The notes under the pieces are model-generated. The model saw only the letters and a program-made list of their open reading frames with translations, ran no database searches and was not told the DNA's origin. 63,354 nucleotides of DNA from positions 1-63,354 of the forward strand of contig CANQXA010000007.1 of NCBI GenBank assembly GCA_947627765.1, written 5' to 3'. The translations under genes and the position numbers were made by a program. Origin of the DNA: an uncultured Clostridia bacterium. Lineage in GTDB: Bacteria > Bacillota > Clostridia > Christensenellales > Borkfalkiaceae. Below are positions 16,730 to 26,201 of the stretch, piece after piece (the first letter of the stretch is position 1; every line of letters begins with the position of its first letter).

Positions 16730-19700
16730 ATGAAAAAGCTGTTGGCTATGCTGCTCGGTTCCGCCATTGCAGTGACGTCGGTCGCCGGACTTGCCGCGTG
16801 CGGCAAAAAGGGCGGCGGGAAACTGCGTGACGATCCCCGCGTTGCCGATGCCTATCAGGCGTACGACCACACGGGTGCGTCGATCGGCGGGTACAAGACG
16901 ATCGCCGAAGCGATCAACGCGACGGTGAAGGCGGACGCCGGGTACTTCTCGCAAGGCGACGACGTAGTCCTGCCCGGTTCAGGGGGGGGGTACGTTACCA
17001 AGAAGGGCGACACGAGGAAGCTCTTCGAGAACAGAAAGGGTTATGCGGCAGGAAATTCGGACTGCTTCTGGTACTACGAGAACGGCTCCGAACTGACGGG
17101 CTTCAACTGCTGGGACGCCGCAAACAGCATCTCGGTGCTCCGCAACGCCAAGACGGTCGTCCACGAAGTCACCGAAATGGGGACGACGTCCGCGCAGACG
17201 TGGAACGGTTACGGTCTCTTGGACGCGCACGGCGAAGAGAACAACACCGTCACGCCGGAGGTGTGGGAGCTTTCCTCGACGATGGACGCCGGCGCGATGA
17301 TGTTCCCCGTCCGCAAGCAGGGCGTCTCGGGGCTCCGCTATAAGCTCGACTTCTCCGACGTGAAGATCACGCCTTCCTACAAGGGCGTGGACGACAAGAC
17401 GTACGCCTTCACGGGCTTCTACGCATGGCAGGATTATTATGTCATCGCGCTCGGGATCGCGTGCGACACTTCGACGGGCGATTGGTACCTCTTCGAAGGC
17501 ACCTCGCGCGATAATTCCTTCTGCGATGTGCAATACAACATCGGGGAGAAGCTCTTCTCCTCCAAGTGGACGAAGAGCGAAGACGGCGGCTACTTCGCGC
17601 CCCAGATGGGCGAGCTCGAGATGCGGATCCAAACGATGAAACGCGTCGACGAGATCACCGAAGAAGTCTATTGGGAAGACGAGCTTGTCTTCACGACGAA
17701 GGACGGCGAACTCACGAAGGTGATCGTAGACGACGAAATGGTCAACCGTCATTTCGCGAACTACGCCGTCTCGGCGGATAACGGCTACGTCTTCATCGCA
17801 GGGCTCGATATCAAGAACCCGTCGCCGATGACCAACACCGTCGAGAATGCGGACTACTTCAACGGCGCCCGCTTCCTCGACCTCGCCGTGACCGAAGCGG
17901 CGGTCTACTTCCCCACCGAGGAAGAGATGACGCAGGAAGAATACGCGATCGGCGATATTCCCGAAGAATTCCGCGGGATCTGGCACGACGTGCTCCTCGC
18001 CAACGACGAAGAGACGCCCGGCACCTACGATTATACCATTCTCGCCAACTATCTCTGCTCCTCCTATGAGGCGAGAGACAGCGTGGACTATTATTCCTTC
18101 CGCTTCGACGGCGATCCCACCTCCGAAAACTTCATCGGCGGCGCGCTTGCCGAGCATCAGAAGACCATCGACGGTCTCGCGGACATGACGGCGGACAACA
18201 TCGCCGACTATCTCGAAGACTACGAGAACGTCACCGCGTGGTACGGCCTCGACGACAACCACACAGGCTTCACCAAGATCTTGCAGATGTATCTCAACCT
18301 GCTCGATTTCACGGCGTACAAGGCGGCGAAGGAAGTCTACATCTCGAGCTTCGAGCTCACCGACGAGGCAAGAGCGGTGATCGCGGATCTCAAGAAGATC
18401 GGCAATCTCGCCAACTACCATTACAAGGGATTCGAGATGCCCGAGGCGGCTCCCACCGCGGAGGAAGAGTCCGGAGAGCCCGCCTATGCAGGGTACATCT
18501 ACAACGAAGCGCTCGAATTCGGGAAGATCTACGAGCGGTATAAGACGCTGAACGAAAAGGATAAGGCGAACTTCTTCCGCGTCTACGACGGCGGCGAGGA
18601 CAACTTCAATTATTGGATCTCCCTCTATAACGACCTCAAAGACATCAAGACGAACGCGGCGCTTCAAGCGGCTTCCATCGCCCTTGCGAACCAGAATATG
18701 GACAAGGAGCAGCCGGGCGATACCCTCACGGGGATCGAAATCGTCGCGAAGCTCTTCGATAAGTTCTTCGAGATCAAGGGCAAGACGTATCCCGCCTTCA
18801 ACTCCAACAACGATTTCAATCTCTCGTTCTATGCGCTCTTCCTGCTCCAAAAGGCGCAAGAGGCCGAGCTTCCCATTCCTACATATCTTACGGGCGACCT
18901 CTTCGATTCCCTTTGCGGCAACGACGGTCCCGGCGACTCCTACGACGGACAGAAGTTCGTAGACGACTTCCAATACATCTATCATGTCCTTACGCTCGCG
19001 GCGAAGGTCAAGACGGAGATCGACGCAGGCGGGAAGCCTTTCCTCGACGAGGAGATGGCGGAGATCGTCAACACCTACATGGTGAACTTCGCATTCACCG
19101 AACCCGGCTTCAAGTGGAACTTCGACCACAACAATCAGCAGATCCGCGACGCCAACTACAACTATGAGATCTTCTTCGGGCTTCCCGACGCGGCGAACTT
19201 CCCGTCGAACCTTTTGAACATTCTCGAGATTATCGGGCGCGACGCTCCCGACGTTTCCATCACCGCAAACAGGCTCGGCGTCACCGAAGAAGTGGAAGCC
19301 GTGACGGGCCCCAACGTGCCCGAGATCTCCGAAGAGGCGCAGGCGGTGGTCGATCTCTACGATACCATCGGCAAGTTCAACGAGAAGTACAACTACGTCG
19401 GCTGGAAGACGGAGGACGCGACCGTTAAGGGGTATCTCTACACCTCCGCAAAGAAGGCAGAGGAGATCAAGGCGCAGTACGACCTTCTCACCGAGGACCA
19501 AAAAGCCGAAGTGAATCTGCTCTACACCGAAGAGGACATCGCCGCGTGGACAAATCTTCTTACCGAGCTCGACAGAATGATCGCGCTCACCGCGGAAAAG
19601 AGCGTCACGCTCGCGAAGGAAGATTTCTCCGCCACCGAGACTTTGGAAGGCGAGGCGATCCTCTCCACCCTCATCGGCAAGATCTATACGCTCAAGGGCA

Positions 19701-22054
19701 AGGCGTATCCCGCCTTCAACTCCAACAATGATTTCGATCTTTCCTTCTATATCCTCGTGCTCATGCAGAGGATCGAAGAGGCGGGGATCGACTTCGAAAG
19801 CGATATGATCGACGGGTTCTACGAAGGGCTCCTCGCCGCCGACCCCAACACGGCGAACTCCCAGTACGACGGGCAGAAGTTCGTAGACGACTTCCTGTAC
19901 ATCTATTATACGTTCACCCAGATCAAGCGCCTGAAAACGCTCGAAGAAGCGGGCACCAAGCCCTTCCTCGATACCGAGCTTGCGGCAGTCGTCAACGAGT
20001 ACATGGTGAACTTCGAATTCACCGAACCCGGCTTCGCTTGGAACTTTAAGAACGACGGACATATCCGCTATCTGGCAAACATCAACTACGAGCTTCACTT
20101 CGGGCTCGAAAACCTCGACGGCCCCAAAGCCACGATCGCGTACATTCTCAAGATCGTCGAGCGCGACTCGCAGGGTCAGGTCACCGCGACGCAGAACGGC
20201 CTCGGCGTGAGCGGCACGGTCACGGCGGTAGATGAGCCTTACGCGCCGCCCATGTCCCAAGAAGCGCAGGCAGTTTACGACGAAATGGAGAAGATCGGCA
20301 AGCTCAGCGAGTTCGCATGGGCGGGCTGGACGACGGCGGAAGAGACCATTAAGGGCTATCTCTACACCTCCGCGAAGTATTACGACGAACACATCAAATC
20401 CCTTTACGAGGCGCTCGAAGAGGACGATCTTACGGCGGTCCACGAGCTCTATCCCGAAGCGGAATTCACCGCATGGGCGGCGCTCCTTGCCGACCTCGAC
20501 GCGATGAAGACGGCGGTCGCGGAGAAATCCGTCTCCGTGGCGCAGGGCAACCTTTGGGAGACGCCCACCCTCACCACCGTCAGCGGCGAGCAGATCATCG
20601 AGACGATGTACGCGAAGCTGTACTCCCTCGGCGGGAAGTTCGATTCCGACGACAATAACACGTTCCAGAATGCCTTCTGCGCACTCTTCATCGAGCAGAC
20701 CTTGAAGGCGGATGGCGTCACTCTCGCAACGCACCTGCAAACCTTGATCGACAGTATCAAGAACGCGGCGTGGTCCGACGGCCGTAGCGGAAGATTCTAT
20801 ACCGACTTCACGCACATCTATGCGCTTCTCACCCTCGCAGGGAAGATCAAGGCGGATCTCGACAACGGCGAAACGCCCTTCCTCGACGAAGAAATGGCAG
20901 AAGTCGTCAACGCGCACCTCGTGAACTTCACCTTGACGGACGACGGATTCGCTTGGAACATCAAGTCGGGCGACCTTCGCGACAGCAACCTCTACTATGA
21001 GATCTACTTCGGGCTTCCCAACGCAGATAAATTTGCGGCGAGCCTCAAGTACATCTTCGACATCATCAAGCGCGATTCTCCCACGACGCAGACGACTGCA
21101 AACGGGCTCGGCATCACCGAAGCCGTCACCGCAGTCGAGGGCCCCGTCGAGCAACAGCTCAGCCAAGCGGCTCAGGCGGTCGTCAACGAAATGGGAAAGA
21201 TCGGCAAGCTCAGCGAGTATGCGTGGGCAGGTTGGACGACGACGGAAGAGACCATTAAAGGTTATCTTTACACCTCCGCGAAGTACTACGACGAACACAT
21301 CAAGACCCCTTACGCGGCGCTTGGCGAAGACGATCTCACGGCAGTCCACGAACGCTATCCCGAAGAAGAATTCACCGCATGGGCGGCGCTCCTCGCCGAC
21401 CTCGACGCGATGAAGACGGCGGTCGCGGGCAAGAGCGTCTCAGTGGCGCAGGGCAACCTTTGGGATACGCCCACCCTCGTTCCTCTCACCGGTGAGCAGA
21501 TCATCGAGACGATGTACGCGAAGCTGTACTCCCTCGGCGGGAAGTTCGATTCCGACGACAATAATAATTGTCAAAACGCTTTCTGCGCACTTTTCATCGA
21601 GCAGAAATTGAAGGAGGAGAACGTCACCCTCGGAGCGCACCTGCAAGCCTTGCTCAACAGCATTAAAGGCTCCAACGAGCGCAGTGGGAAATTCTACACA
21701 GACTATTCGCACATCTATGCGCTTCTCACTCTCGCAGGGAAGATCAAGGCGGCTCTCGACCGCGGCGAAACTCCTTTCCTCGACGAAGAAATGGCGGCAG
21801 TCGTCAATGCGCACCTCGTGAACTTCAACTTGACGGAAGACGGATTCGCTTGGAACATCAAGTCGGGCGACCTTCGCGACAGCAACTACAACTATGAGAT
21901 CTACTTCGGGCTTCCCAATGAGAGCACCTTCGCGGCGAGCCTCAAGTACATCTTCGACATTATCGATCGCGACTCTCCTACAACGCAGAAAACCGAAAAC
22001 GGGCTCGGCATCACCGCAACCGTCACCGCGGTAAAGGCTCCCGTCGAGCAGTAA
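16730..22054 (+). CDS. Giant lipoprotein with four ~300-residue C-terminal repeats
   Basis: 1774 residues. Signal peptide with lipobox LAAC; strong ribosome binding site AGGAGG. Residues ~25-540 form a unique region rich in Tyr, Trp and Asp (NCWDAANSISV, FEGTSRDNSF) that looks like a beta-sandwich binding domain but is not recognised. Four tandem repeats begin near residues 542, 864, 1174 and 1476. Each has (E/Q)EAQAVV..., GYLYTSAK..., KFVDDF.YIY, PFLD.EMA.VVN..(M/L)VNF, and ends in RDSP...T.NGLG(V/I)T. Repeats 3 and 4 are almost identical in DNA (906-bp offset), and the gene stops at a repeat boundary. No cell-wall sorting signal. It lies just ahead of the ABC operon and may be a surface glycan-binding protein. 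Confidence 0.85.
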   Translation: MKKLLAMLLGSAIAVTSVAGLAACGKKGGGKLRDDPRVADAYQAYDHTGASIGGYKTIAEAINATVKADAGYFSQGDDVVLPGSGGGYVTKKGDTRKLFENRKGYAAGNSDCFWYYENGSELTGFNCWDAANSISVLRNAKTVVHEVTEMGTTSAQTWNGYGLLDAHGEENNTVTPEVWELSSTMDAGAMMFPVRKQGVSGLRYKLDFSDVKITPSYKGVDDKTYAFTGFYAWQDYYVIALGIACDTSTGDWYLFEGTSRDNSFCDVQYNIGEKLFSSKWTKSEDGGYFAPQMGELEMRIQTMKRVDEITEEVYWEDELVFTTKDGELTKVIVDDEMVNRHFANYAVSADNGYVFIAGLDIKNPSPMTNTVENADYFNGARFLDLAVTEAAVYFPTEEEMTQEEYAIGDIPEEFRGIWHDVLLANDEETPGTYDYTILANYLCSSYEARDSVDYYSFRFDGDPTSENFIGGALAEHQKTIDGLADMTADNIADYLEDYENVTAWYGLDDNHTGFTKILQMYLNLLDFTAYKAAKEVYISSFELTDEARAVIADLKKIGNLANYHYKGFEMPEAAPTAEEESGEPAYAGYIYNEALEFGKIYERYKTLNEKDKANFFRVYDGGEDNFNYWISLYNDLKDIKTNAALQAASIALANQNMDKEQPGDTLTGIEIVAKLFDKFFEIKGKTYPAFNSNNDFNLSFYALFLLQKAQEAELPIPTYLTGDLFDSLCGNDGPGDSYDGQKFVDDFQYIYHVLTLAAKVKTEIDAGGKPFLDEEMAEIVNTYMVNFAFTEPGFKWNFDHNNQQIRDANYNYEIFFGLPDAANFPSNLLNILEIIGRDAPDVSITANRLGVTEEVEAVTGPNVPEISEEAQAVVDLYDTIGKFNEKYNYVGWKTEDATVKGYLYTSAKKAEEIKAQYDLLTEDQKAEVNLLYTEEDIAAWTNLLTELDRMIALTAEKSVTLAKEDFSATETLEGEAILSTLIGKIYTLKGKAYPAFNSNNDFDLSFYILVLMQRIEEAGIDFESDMIDGFYEGLLAADPNTANSQYDGQKFVDDFLYIYYTFTQIKRLKTLEEAGTKPFLDTELAAVVNEYMVNFEFTEPGFAWNFKNDGHIRYLANINYELHFGLENLDGPKATIAYILKIVERDSQGQVTATQNGLGVSGTVTAVDEPYAPPMSQEAQAVYDEMEKIGKLSEFAWAGWTTAEETIKGYLYTSAKYYDEHIKSLYEALEEDDLTAVHELYPEAEFTAWAALLADLDAMKTAVAEKSVSVAQGNLWETPTLTTVSGEQIIETMYAKLYSLGGKFDSDDNNTFQNAFCALFIEQTLKADGVTLATHLQTLIDSIKNAAWSDGRSGRFYTDFTHIYALLTLAGKIKADLDNGETPFLDEEMAEVVNAHLVNFTLTDDGFAWNIKSGDLRDSNLYYEIYFGLPNADKFAASLKYIFDIIKRDSPTTQTTANGLGITEAVTAVEGPVEQQLSQAAQAVVNEMGKIGKLSEYAWAGWTTTEETIKGYLYTSAKYYDEHIKTPYAALGEDDLTAVHERYPEEEFTAWAALLADLDAMKTAVAGKSVSVAQGNLWDTPTLVPLTGEQIIETMYAKLYSLGGKFDSDDNNNCQNAFCALFIEQKLKEENVTLGAHLQALLNSIKGSNERSGKFYTDYSHIYALLTLAGKIKAALDRGETPFLDEEMAAVVNAHLVNFNLTEDGFAWNIKSGDLRDSNYNYEIYFGLPNESTFAASLKYIFDIIDRDSPTTQKTENGLGITATVTAVKAPVEQ
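18355..22051 (+). repeat. Four tandem in-frame coding repeats (~0.9-0.97 kb each)
   Basis: Units begin at about 18355, 19321, 20251 and 21157 (lengths 966, 930, 906 and ~894 bp). Units 3 and 4 share long identical runs, for example around 20591 and 21497, pointing to recent duplication or gene conversion. Units 1 and 2 have diverged more. Confidence 0.85.
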
Positions 22055-22256
22055 TTGCCGGGTTCGGGATCGCCGAAGCAATCGAGAAAAAGGCTTGACC
22101 TTCCCGCAGTGCGGGTAAGACCCATTGAATTCCAATCTGCCGCCTTGGGGACGTCCCTGAAACACGACCCTGAAACCCTACCCCGATTTTGAGACATCAT
22201 GCAGACATCTTAAAACCGGTCCCCGGGGCGGCAGAGCGGAAGATATTCAAAGCGTC
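22055..22256. other. Intergenic stretch, no gene seen
   Basis: Between the repeat lipoprotein and the binding-protein gene there is no convincing promoter or U-tract terminator. A short CCCGC/GCGGG hairpin lies near 22103-22115. Confidence 0.5.
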
Positions 22257-22279
22257 CCCCTCTCCCTTACGGAGAGGGG
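22257..22279 (+). repeat. CCCCTCTCC stem-loop just before the ABC operon
   Basis: Perfect 9-bp stem CCCCTCTCC / GGAGAGGGG with loop CTTAC, 15 bases before the AGGAGG of the binding-protein gene. It has no T-run, so it is not called a terminator. A related stem-loop follows the last gene of this operon (31738-31765). Confidence 0.7.
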
Positions 22280-22303
22280 AAGGCGTCAAACAGGAGGAAT
22301 TTT

Positions 22304-24172
22304 ATGAAAAAGAAGATTGCAGCCGTTCTTGCGCTCGTGATGGCGTTCGGCTCGTTTGCCGCATTTGCGGGCTGCGGAAAGCAGTATACTTCGGCAATCG
22401 ATTGGGACGTCGATCTCTCCAAGCCCATCGCCCTCAAAGGATATTATCCCAAGACGGGCATCGGCGCCTTCGGGCACGACGATTCCGCCAAGATCATCGA
22501 GGAGAAGACGGGCTATAAGGTCACCTACGACCAAATGGGCGCCAACGCCGACGACGACGTGCAGAAAGCGCTCTCCAACCGCGAGAAGTACCACTTCATG
22601 AAGCTGACCGAGGCGCAGTACCATCCCTATCTCGAAAACGGGACCTTCCTCGACCTCACCGAGCTCTTGGAGAACACCACGCAGGGGAAGATCCTCTATC
22701 AGCTCATCGATCTCATGGATTACGGTTGGGACGCGGCGACGTTCGTCGACGAAGAGGGCAATAAACACATCTATGGTATTCCCGATTTCGGTTACGTCTG
22801 CATGACCGATTCCGCCATGGTATGGAATCTCAACCACCTTGAGCAGATCGGATTCGCGGAGCAGTTCCCCGAGAACACGCAAGGTACGCCCGAGACGCTC
22901 TCCGAAGTCACATGGGCGTTGGAGCAGTGTCAGGAGAAATTCGGGTCGAGCAAGGGTTACAGCGCGCTCGGCATCCCCGGCAACAACTCCAACGAGATCA
23001 CCCAGATCAAGGGCGCGTTCGAGGTCCCGCTCCAATTCTACGTCGCCGAAGACGGGCGGATCCAGCAGTATATTTACAGCGAAAACGTCACGAAGTATAC
23101 GAAGTATATGAATAAACTCCGCCACGAGGACGTGATCGCCCCCGATTGGCAGAGCGAAGCGGTGGAGGACCTCTACCAGAGATTCGCGAAGGAGCTCCAC
23201 TCCTGCGCCTTCATCTCCTATTGGCACATGATCCCCCTCATCAACACGGTCCAACAGCAGGGGAAAATCGCCAAAACGCTCGGGCTCACCCAAGAGCAGA
23301 ACAACTACGAATATCTCCGCGAACACGTCATCGGCTGGTCGCTCCGCGTCCGCGGCGACGGTTCGGACGGCTCCTATGTACAGGAGAAAGCGATGATCGA
23401 GGGCGGCGACGCAGGCGTCTCCTACTACACCGTCATTCCCCACTACATGGCGAAAGAAGCGCTCTACATCATCGACTTCCTCGCCAAAAAGATGGAGTAC
23501 TTCGAAGACTTCTACGGCGGAACGGAGGGGACGGGCGATCCCGTCAACCCTGCCGATCCGAGCGATCCCAACTACGCCACCCATTGGTATGAGATCGAAG
23601 CGCCCGAAGGCGCGCCCGCGGCTTCGGAATACACGCCCGAGCGCGACGAGGAATTCTCCGCCCACGAAGACTTTGTCAAGCGGAACATCTTCCTCCGCCC
23701 TTACTCCTACTCCTACGACTCGACGGGAGACGGCGTCAAGGATAAGACGGTCTCGGGCGGCGGCAAGTGGATCCATCTGACCGACCGCTACATCGCGCAG
23801 ATCAACGACAATTCGCAGTACTGCAACGGCACCAACGTCATTTCCGCGCGCGCCCTTTTCCATCTCCGCGAAGTAGGCTTCAACGCATGGCAGGTCGTCC
23901 AAAAGATGGACGATACGATCATCACCAACCCCATGGCGATGGCGCCGCCCTTCAAACATTGGGCGCCCGTCTCCATTCTCGCCCGCACGATGCTGAAAAA
24001 CAGCATTTCGAGCGCGATCGATTCCTCCGATCCCGAAAAGACGCTCAACAGCGCCCGCCAAGGCGCGCTCACCAAGAGAAAGTCCAAGGGGAGCGAGTAT
24101 TTCTATTGGTCGGAGATCATCCGCGACGAAATGACCGATTGGTACAACAACGTCAAAAACAAGAAAGCGTGA
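22304..24172 (+). CDS. ABC transporter extracellular sugar-binding lipoprotein
   Basis: 622 residues, signal peptide with lipobox FAGC, strong AGGAGG site. Extracellular solute-binding protein of the large LplA-like type (CUT1 systems for oligosaccharides or complex glycans): an early lobe with KIIEEKTGYKVTYDQMG and IYGIPDFGYV, then a long second lobe with aromatic residues. Size and order (binding protein, two permeases) match lplABC/ytcP-type transporters. The ligand is not readable from sequence; the neighbouring GH31 and GH26-like genes suggest an oligosaccharide. It anchors the importer outside the membrane. Confidence 0.85.
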   Translation: MKKKIAAVLALVMAFGSFAAFAGCGKQYTSAIDWDVDLSKPIALKGYYPKTGIGAFGHDDSAKIIEEKTGYKVTYDQMGANADDDVQKALSNREKYHFMKLTEAQYHPYLENGTFLDLTELLENTTQGKILYQLIDLMDYGWDAATFVDEEGNKHIYGIPDFGYVCMTDSAMVWNLNHLEQIGFAEQFPENTQGTPETLSEVTWALEQCQEKFGSSKGYSALGIPGNNSNEITQIKGAFEVPLQFYVAEDGRIQQYIYSENVTKYTKYMNKLRHEDVIAPDWQSEAVEDLYQRFAKELHSCAFISYWHMIPLINTVQQQGKIAKTLGLTQEQNNYEYLREHVIGWSLRVRGDGSDGSYVQEKAMIEGGDAGVSYYTVIPHYMAKEALYIIDFLAKKMEYFEDFYGGTEGTGDPVNPADPSDPNYATHWYEIEAPEGAPAASEYTPERDEEFSAHEDFVKRNIFLRPYSYSYDSTGDGVKDKTVSGGGKWIHLTDRYIAQINDNSQYCNGTNVISARALFHLREVGFNAWQVVQKMDDTIITNPMAMAPPFKHWAPVSILARTMLKNSISSAIDSSDPEKTLNSARQGALTKRKSKGSEYFYWSEIIRDEMTDWYNNVKNKKA

Positions 24173-24203
24173 GGCTCGGTCACGGTAAAATGGGGGTATC
24201 CCG

Positions 24204-25214
24204 ATGAAACAACACGAAGAATCAGCCGCCGCGGACGTCGCGGCGGCGATCCCCAAGCCCGAACGTCGCCCAAAGAGCGATAAAAAGGGCTTTTGGCACA
24301 GCCAATGGAAGAAGGTCAAAAAGCACAGAGGCGTGCTTTGGTTCATCATTCCGGCGGCAGTCTTTACGCTCCTCTTCTCCTATGTCCCCATGCTCGGCGT
24401 GATCTTTGCCTTCAAAGACGGCGCGGACGGGAAGTTCGACCTCTCGCAGGGCGACATCATCTGGAATCTCACCCACGGAGCGTGGACGTTCAGCAACTTC
24501 CTCAACATCTTTGTGGATAATACCTTCTACAAGGCGGTGGGGAATACATTGCTCATCAACCTTTTCCGCCTCGCCTTCTGCTTCCCGCTCTCCATCGTGA
24601 TCGCGGTCATGCTCTCCGAGCTCAAACATCAATCGCTCGCGAAGGTGATCCTCATCATCATTTGTATCCCCAACTTCCTCTCGTGGGCGATCGTCATCGG
24701 TATTTGGGCGGGACTTTTGAATCCTTCGGTGGGAATTTTGGGAAGGGTGACGGGGCACATCATGGCGCAGGACGCGTGGTTCAAGCCCCTCGCGGTATTC
24801 TTCTCGGCATGGAAAGGCGCGGGATGGGGGTGTATCCTCTTCTATTCGGCGATCGCGTCGATCGATAAGACGTATTACGAATCGGCGACGCTCGAAGGCG
24901 CCAACCGCCTGCAAAAGATGTGGTACCTCACCCTCCCGTCCATCCTTCCCACCATCGCGCTCATGCTGGTGCTCAACATCAGCGGCATGATGGCGGCGGG
25001 CTTCGAGCAGATCTATACGATGATGCAGATCTCGACCGATCTCCACGACTCGCAGATCATTCTCGATACCTATCTCTATGAGATCTCCGTTCTGAACCAA
25101 AACAACATTCCGTTTGCGACGGCGCTCGGCGTCTTCAACGGTGCGATCGCGCTCTTCCTCATGCTGGTGGGCAACGCGATCACGACGCGCACGATGAAGC
25201 GCGGGCTGTGGTAA
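24204..25214 (+). CDS. Sugar ABC transporter permease (LplB-like)
   Basis: 336 residues with a ~50-residue charged N-terminal tail, then about six membrane segments. The MetI-type EAA loop appears as ESATLEGANRLQKMWYLTLP near residues 228-247, the contact site for the ATPase. FSYVPMLGVIFAFKDG near the first helix is typical of LplB-like permeases. It sits between the binding protein and the second permease in one operon. Confidence 0.9.
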   Translation: MKQHEESAAADVAAAIPKPERRPKSDKKGFWHSQWKKVKKHRGVLWFIIPAAVFTLLFSYVPMLGVIFAFKDGADGKFDLSQGDIIWNLTHGAWTFSNFLNIFVDNTFYKAVGNTLLINLFRLAFCFPLSIVIAVMLSELKHQSLAKVILIIICIPNFLSWAIVIGIWAGLLNPSVGILGRVTGHIMAQDAWFKPLAVFFSAWKGAGWGCILFYSAIASIDKTYYESATLEGANRLQKMWYLTLPSILPTIALMLVLNISGMMAAGFEQIYTMMQISTDLHDSQIILDTYLYEISVLNQNNIPFATALGVFNGAIALFLMLVGNAITTRTMKRGLW

Positions 25215-25226
25215 AGGAGGCGCGCG

Positions 25227-26198
25227 ATGAAAAAAACAGATAAGACCGCGGCTCCCGAAGCCGTAGCAGGGTATCTTCCGCCCGCAAAGAGACGGCGCAA
25301 TCCCTTCCGCCGCAACCCCAATAAGATCAAGGAGAGCGTGCTCGACCGCTGTCTCGCGGTTTTGAACATTGTCATCTTGCTCTTCTTCGTCGTGCTCGTC
25401 TGCTTCCCCCTCCTCAACTACTTCTCGCTCGCGTTCAACAACGGCAACTTCAATTTGGACGTGGTGATCTATCCCGTCCGTCCCACCCTCAAAGCCTTCG
25501 AATATGTGCTCGCGGGCGACGGCGCGAAGAATTTCTGGCGGGCGTTCGGCAACTCCGTCGTCATCACGCTGATCGTGACGGTCGGCTCCAACCTCGTCGA
25601 GGCGATGGCGGCGTATCCGCTCTCCAAAAAGGACTGCCCCTTCAAGAGCGGCATCATGATGTTCTTCATCATCACCATGCTGTTCTCGGCGGGGATCATT
25701 CCCATCTACCTTCTGATGTCCGCGCTCGGGCTCTTGAATACGATCTGGTCGATCATCTTCATCTCGATCAGCAACGTCACCCACCTGCTCTACTTCAAGA
25801 CCTTCTTCGAAGGCATTCCCTCGGACATCGAGGAGGCGGCGAAATTGGACGGCGCGAGCGACATCCAGCTCTTCTTCCGCATCATCATTCCCATGTCCCT
25901 GCCCATTTTGGGGAGCTGTTGCTTCTTCACCATCGTGGGGACGTGGAACAGCTACGGTTCCGCCCTGCTCTTCATCAACCAATCGGACGCGGGCAAAGCG
26001 GCACAGCCTCTCGCCTACTACATCTATCTCATGCTGCAAGACTCGTCGTTCGATAAGAACAACCCGTGGCTTGCCGCCAACATCCAAAACGTCGAGGCGG
26101 CGGCGATGCTCGCGAGCATCCTGCCCATCCTCCTCATGTATCCCTACGTCGTCCGCTACATCCGCGGCGGCATCCAGATCGGTTCGGTCAAAGGCTGA
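25227..26198 (+). CDS. Carbohydrate ABC transporter permease (LplC/YtcP-like)
   Basis: 323 residues, six membrane segments, ribosome binding site AAAGGAGG. FPLLNYFSLAFNNG follows the first helix, and the EAA loop is EEAAKLDGASDIQLFFRIIIP near residues 210-230. Forms the pore with the upstream permease. No ATP-binding subunit is encoded in the window, so a shared MsiK/MsmX-type ATPase from elsewhere is expected, as is usual for CUT1 systems in Firmicutes. Confidence 0.9.
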   Translation: MKKTDKTAAPEAVAGYLPPAKRRRNPFRRNPNKIKESVLDRCLAVLNIVILLFFVVLVCFPLLNYFSLAFNNGNFNLDVVIYPVRPTLKAFEYVLAGDGAKNFWRAFGNSVVITLIVTVGSNLVEAMAAYPLSKKDCPFKSGIMMFFIITMLFSAGIIPIYLLMSALGLLNTIWSIIFISISNVTHLLYFKTFFEGIPSDIEEAAKLDGASDIQLFFRIIIPMSLPILGSCCFFTIVGTWNSYGSALLFINQSDAGKAAQPLAYYIYLMLQDSSFDKNNPWLAANIQNVEAAAMLASILPILLMYPYVVRYIRGGIQIGSVKG

Positions 26199-26201
26199 TT
26201 T

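Noticed and set aside
16979-21349. 1456-codon open frame on the minus strand
   Set aside because: It is antisense to the repeat lipoprotein, has no ribosome binding site, and is a by-product of high G+C codon use. Similar minus-strand frames at 4134-7700, 24222-28328, 1859-4141 and 30119-32761 were rejected for the same reason.
18355-22051. CRISPR array
   Set aside because: The repeats are ~0.9 kb, in frame and coding; no short regularly spaced repeats were seen in the window.
22257-22279. Intrinsic terminator before the ABC operon
   Set aside because: Good stem but no T-run, and it lies immediately before a ribosome binding site.
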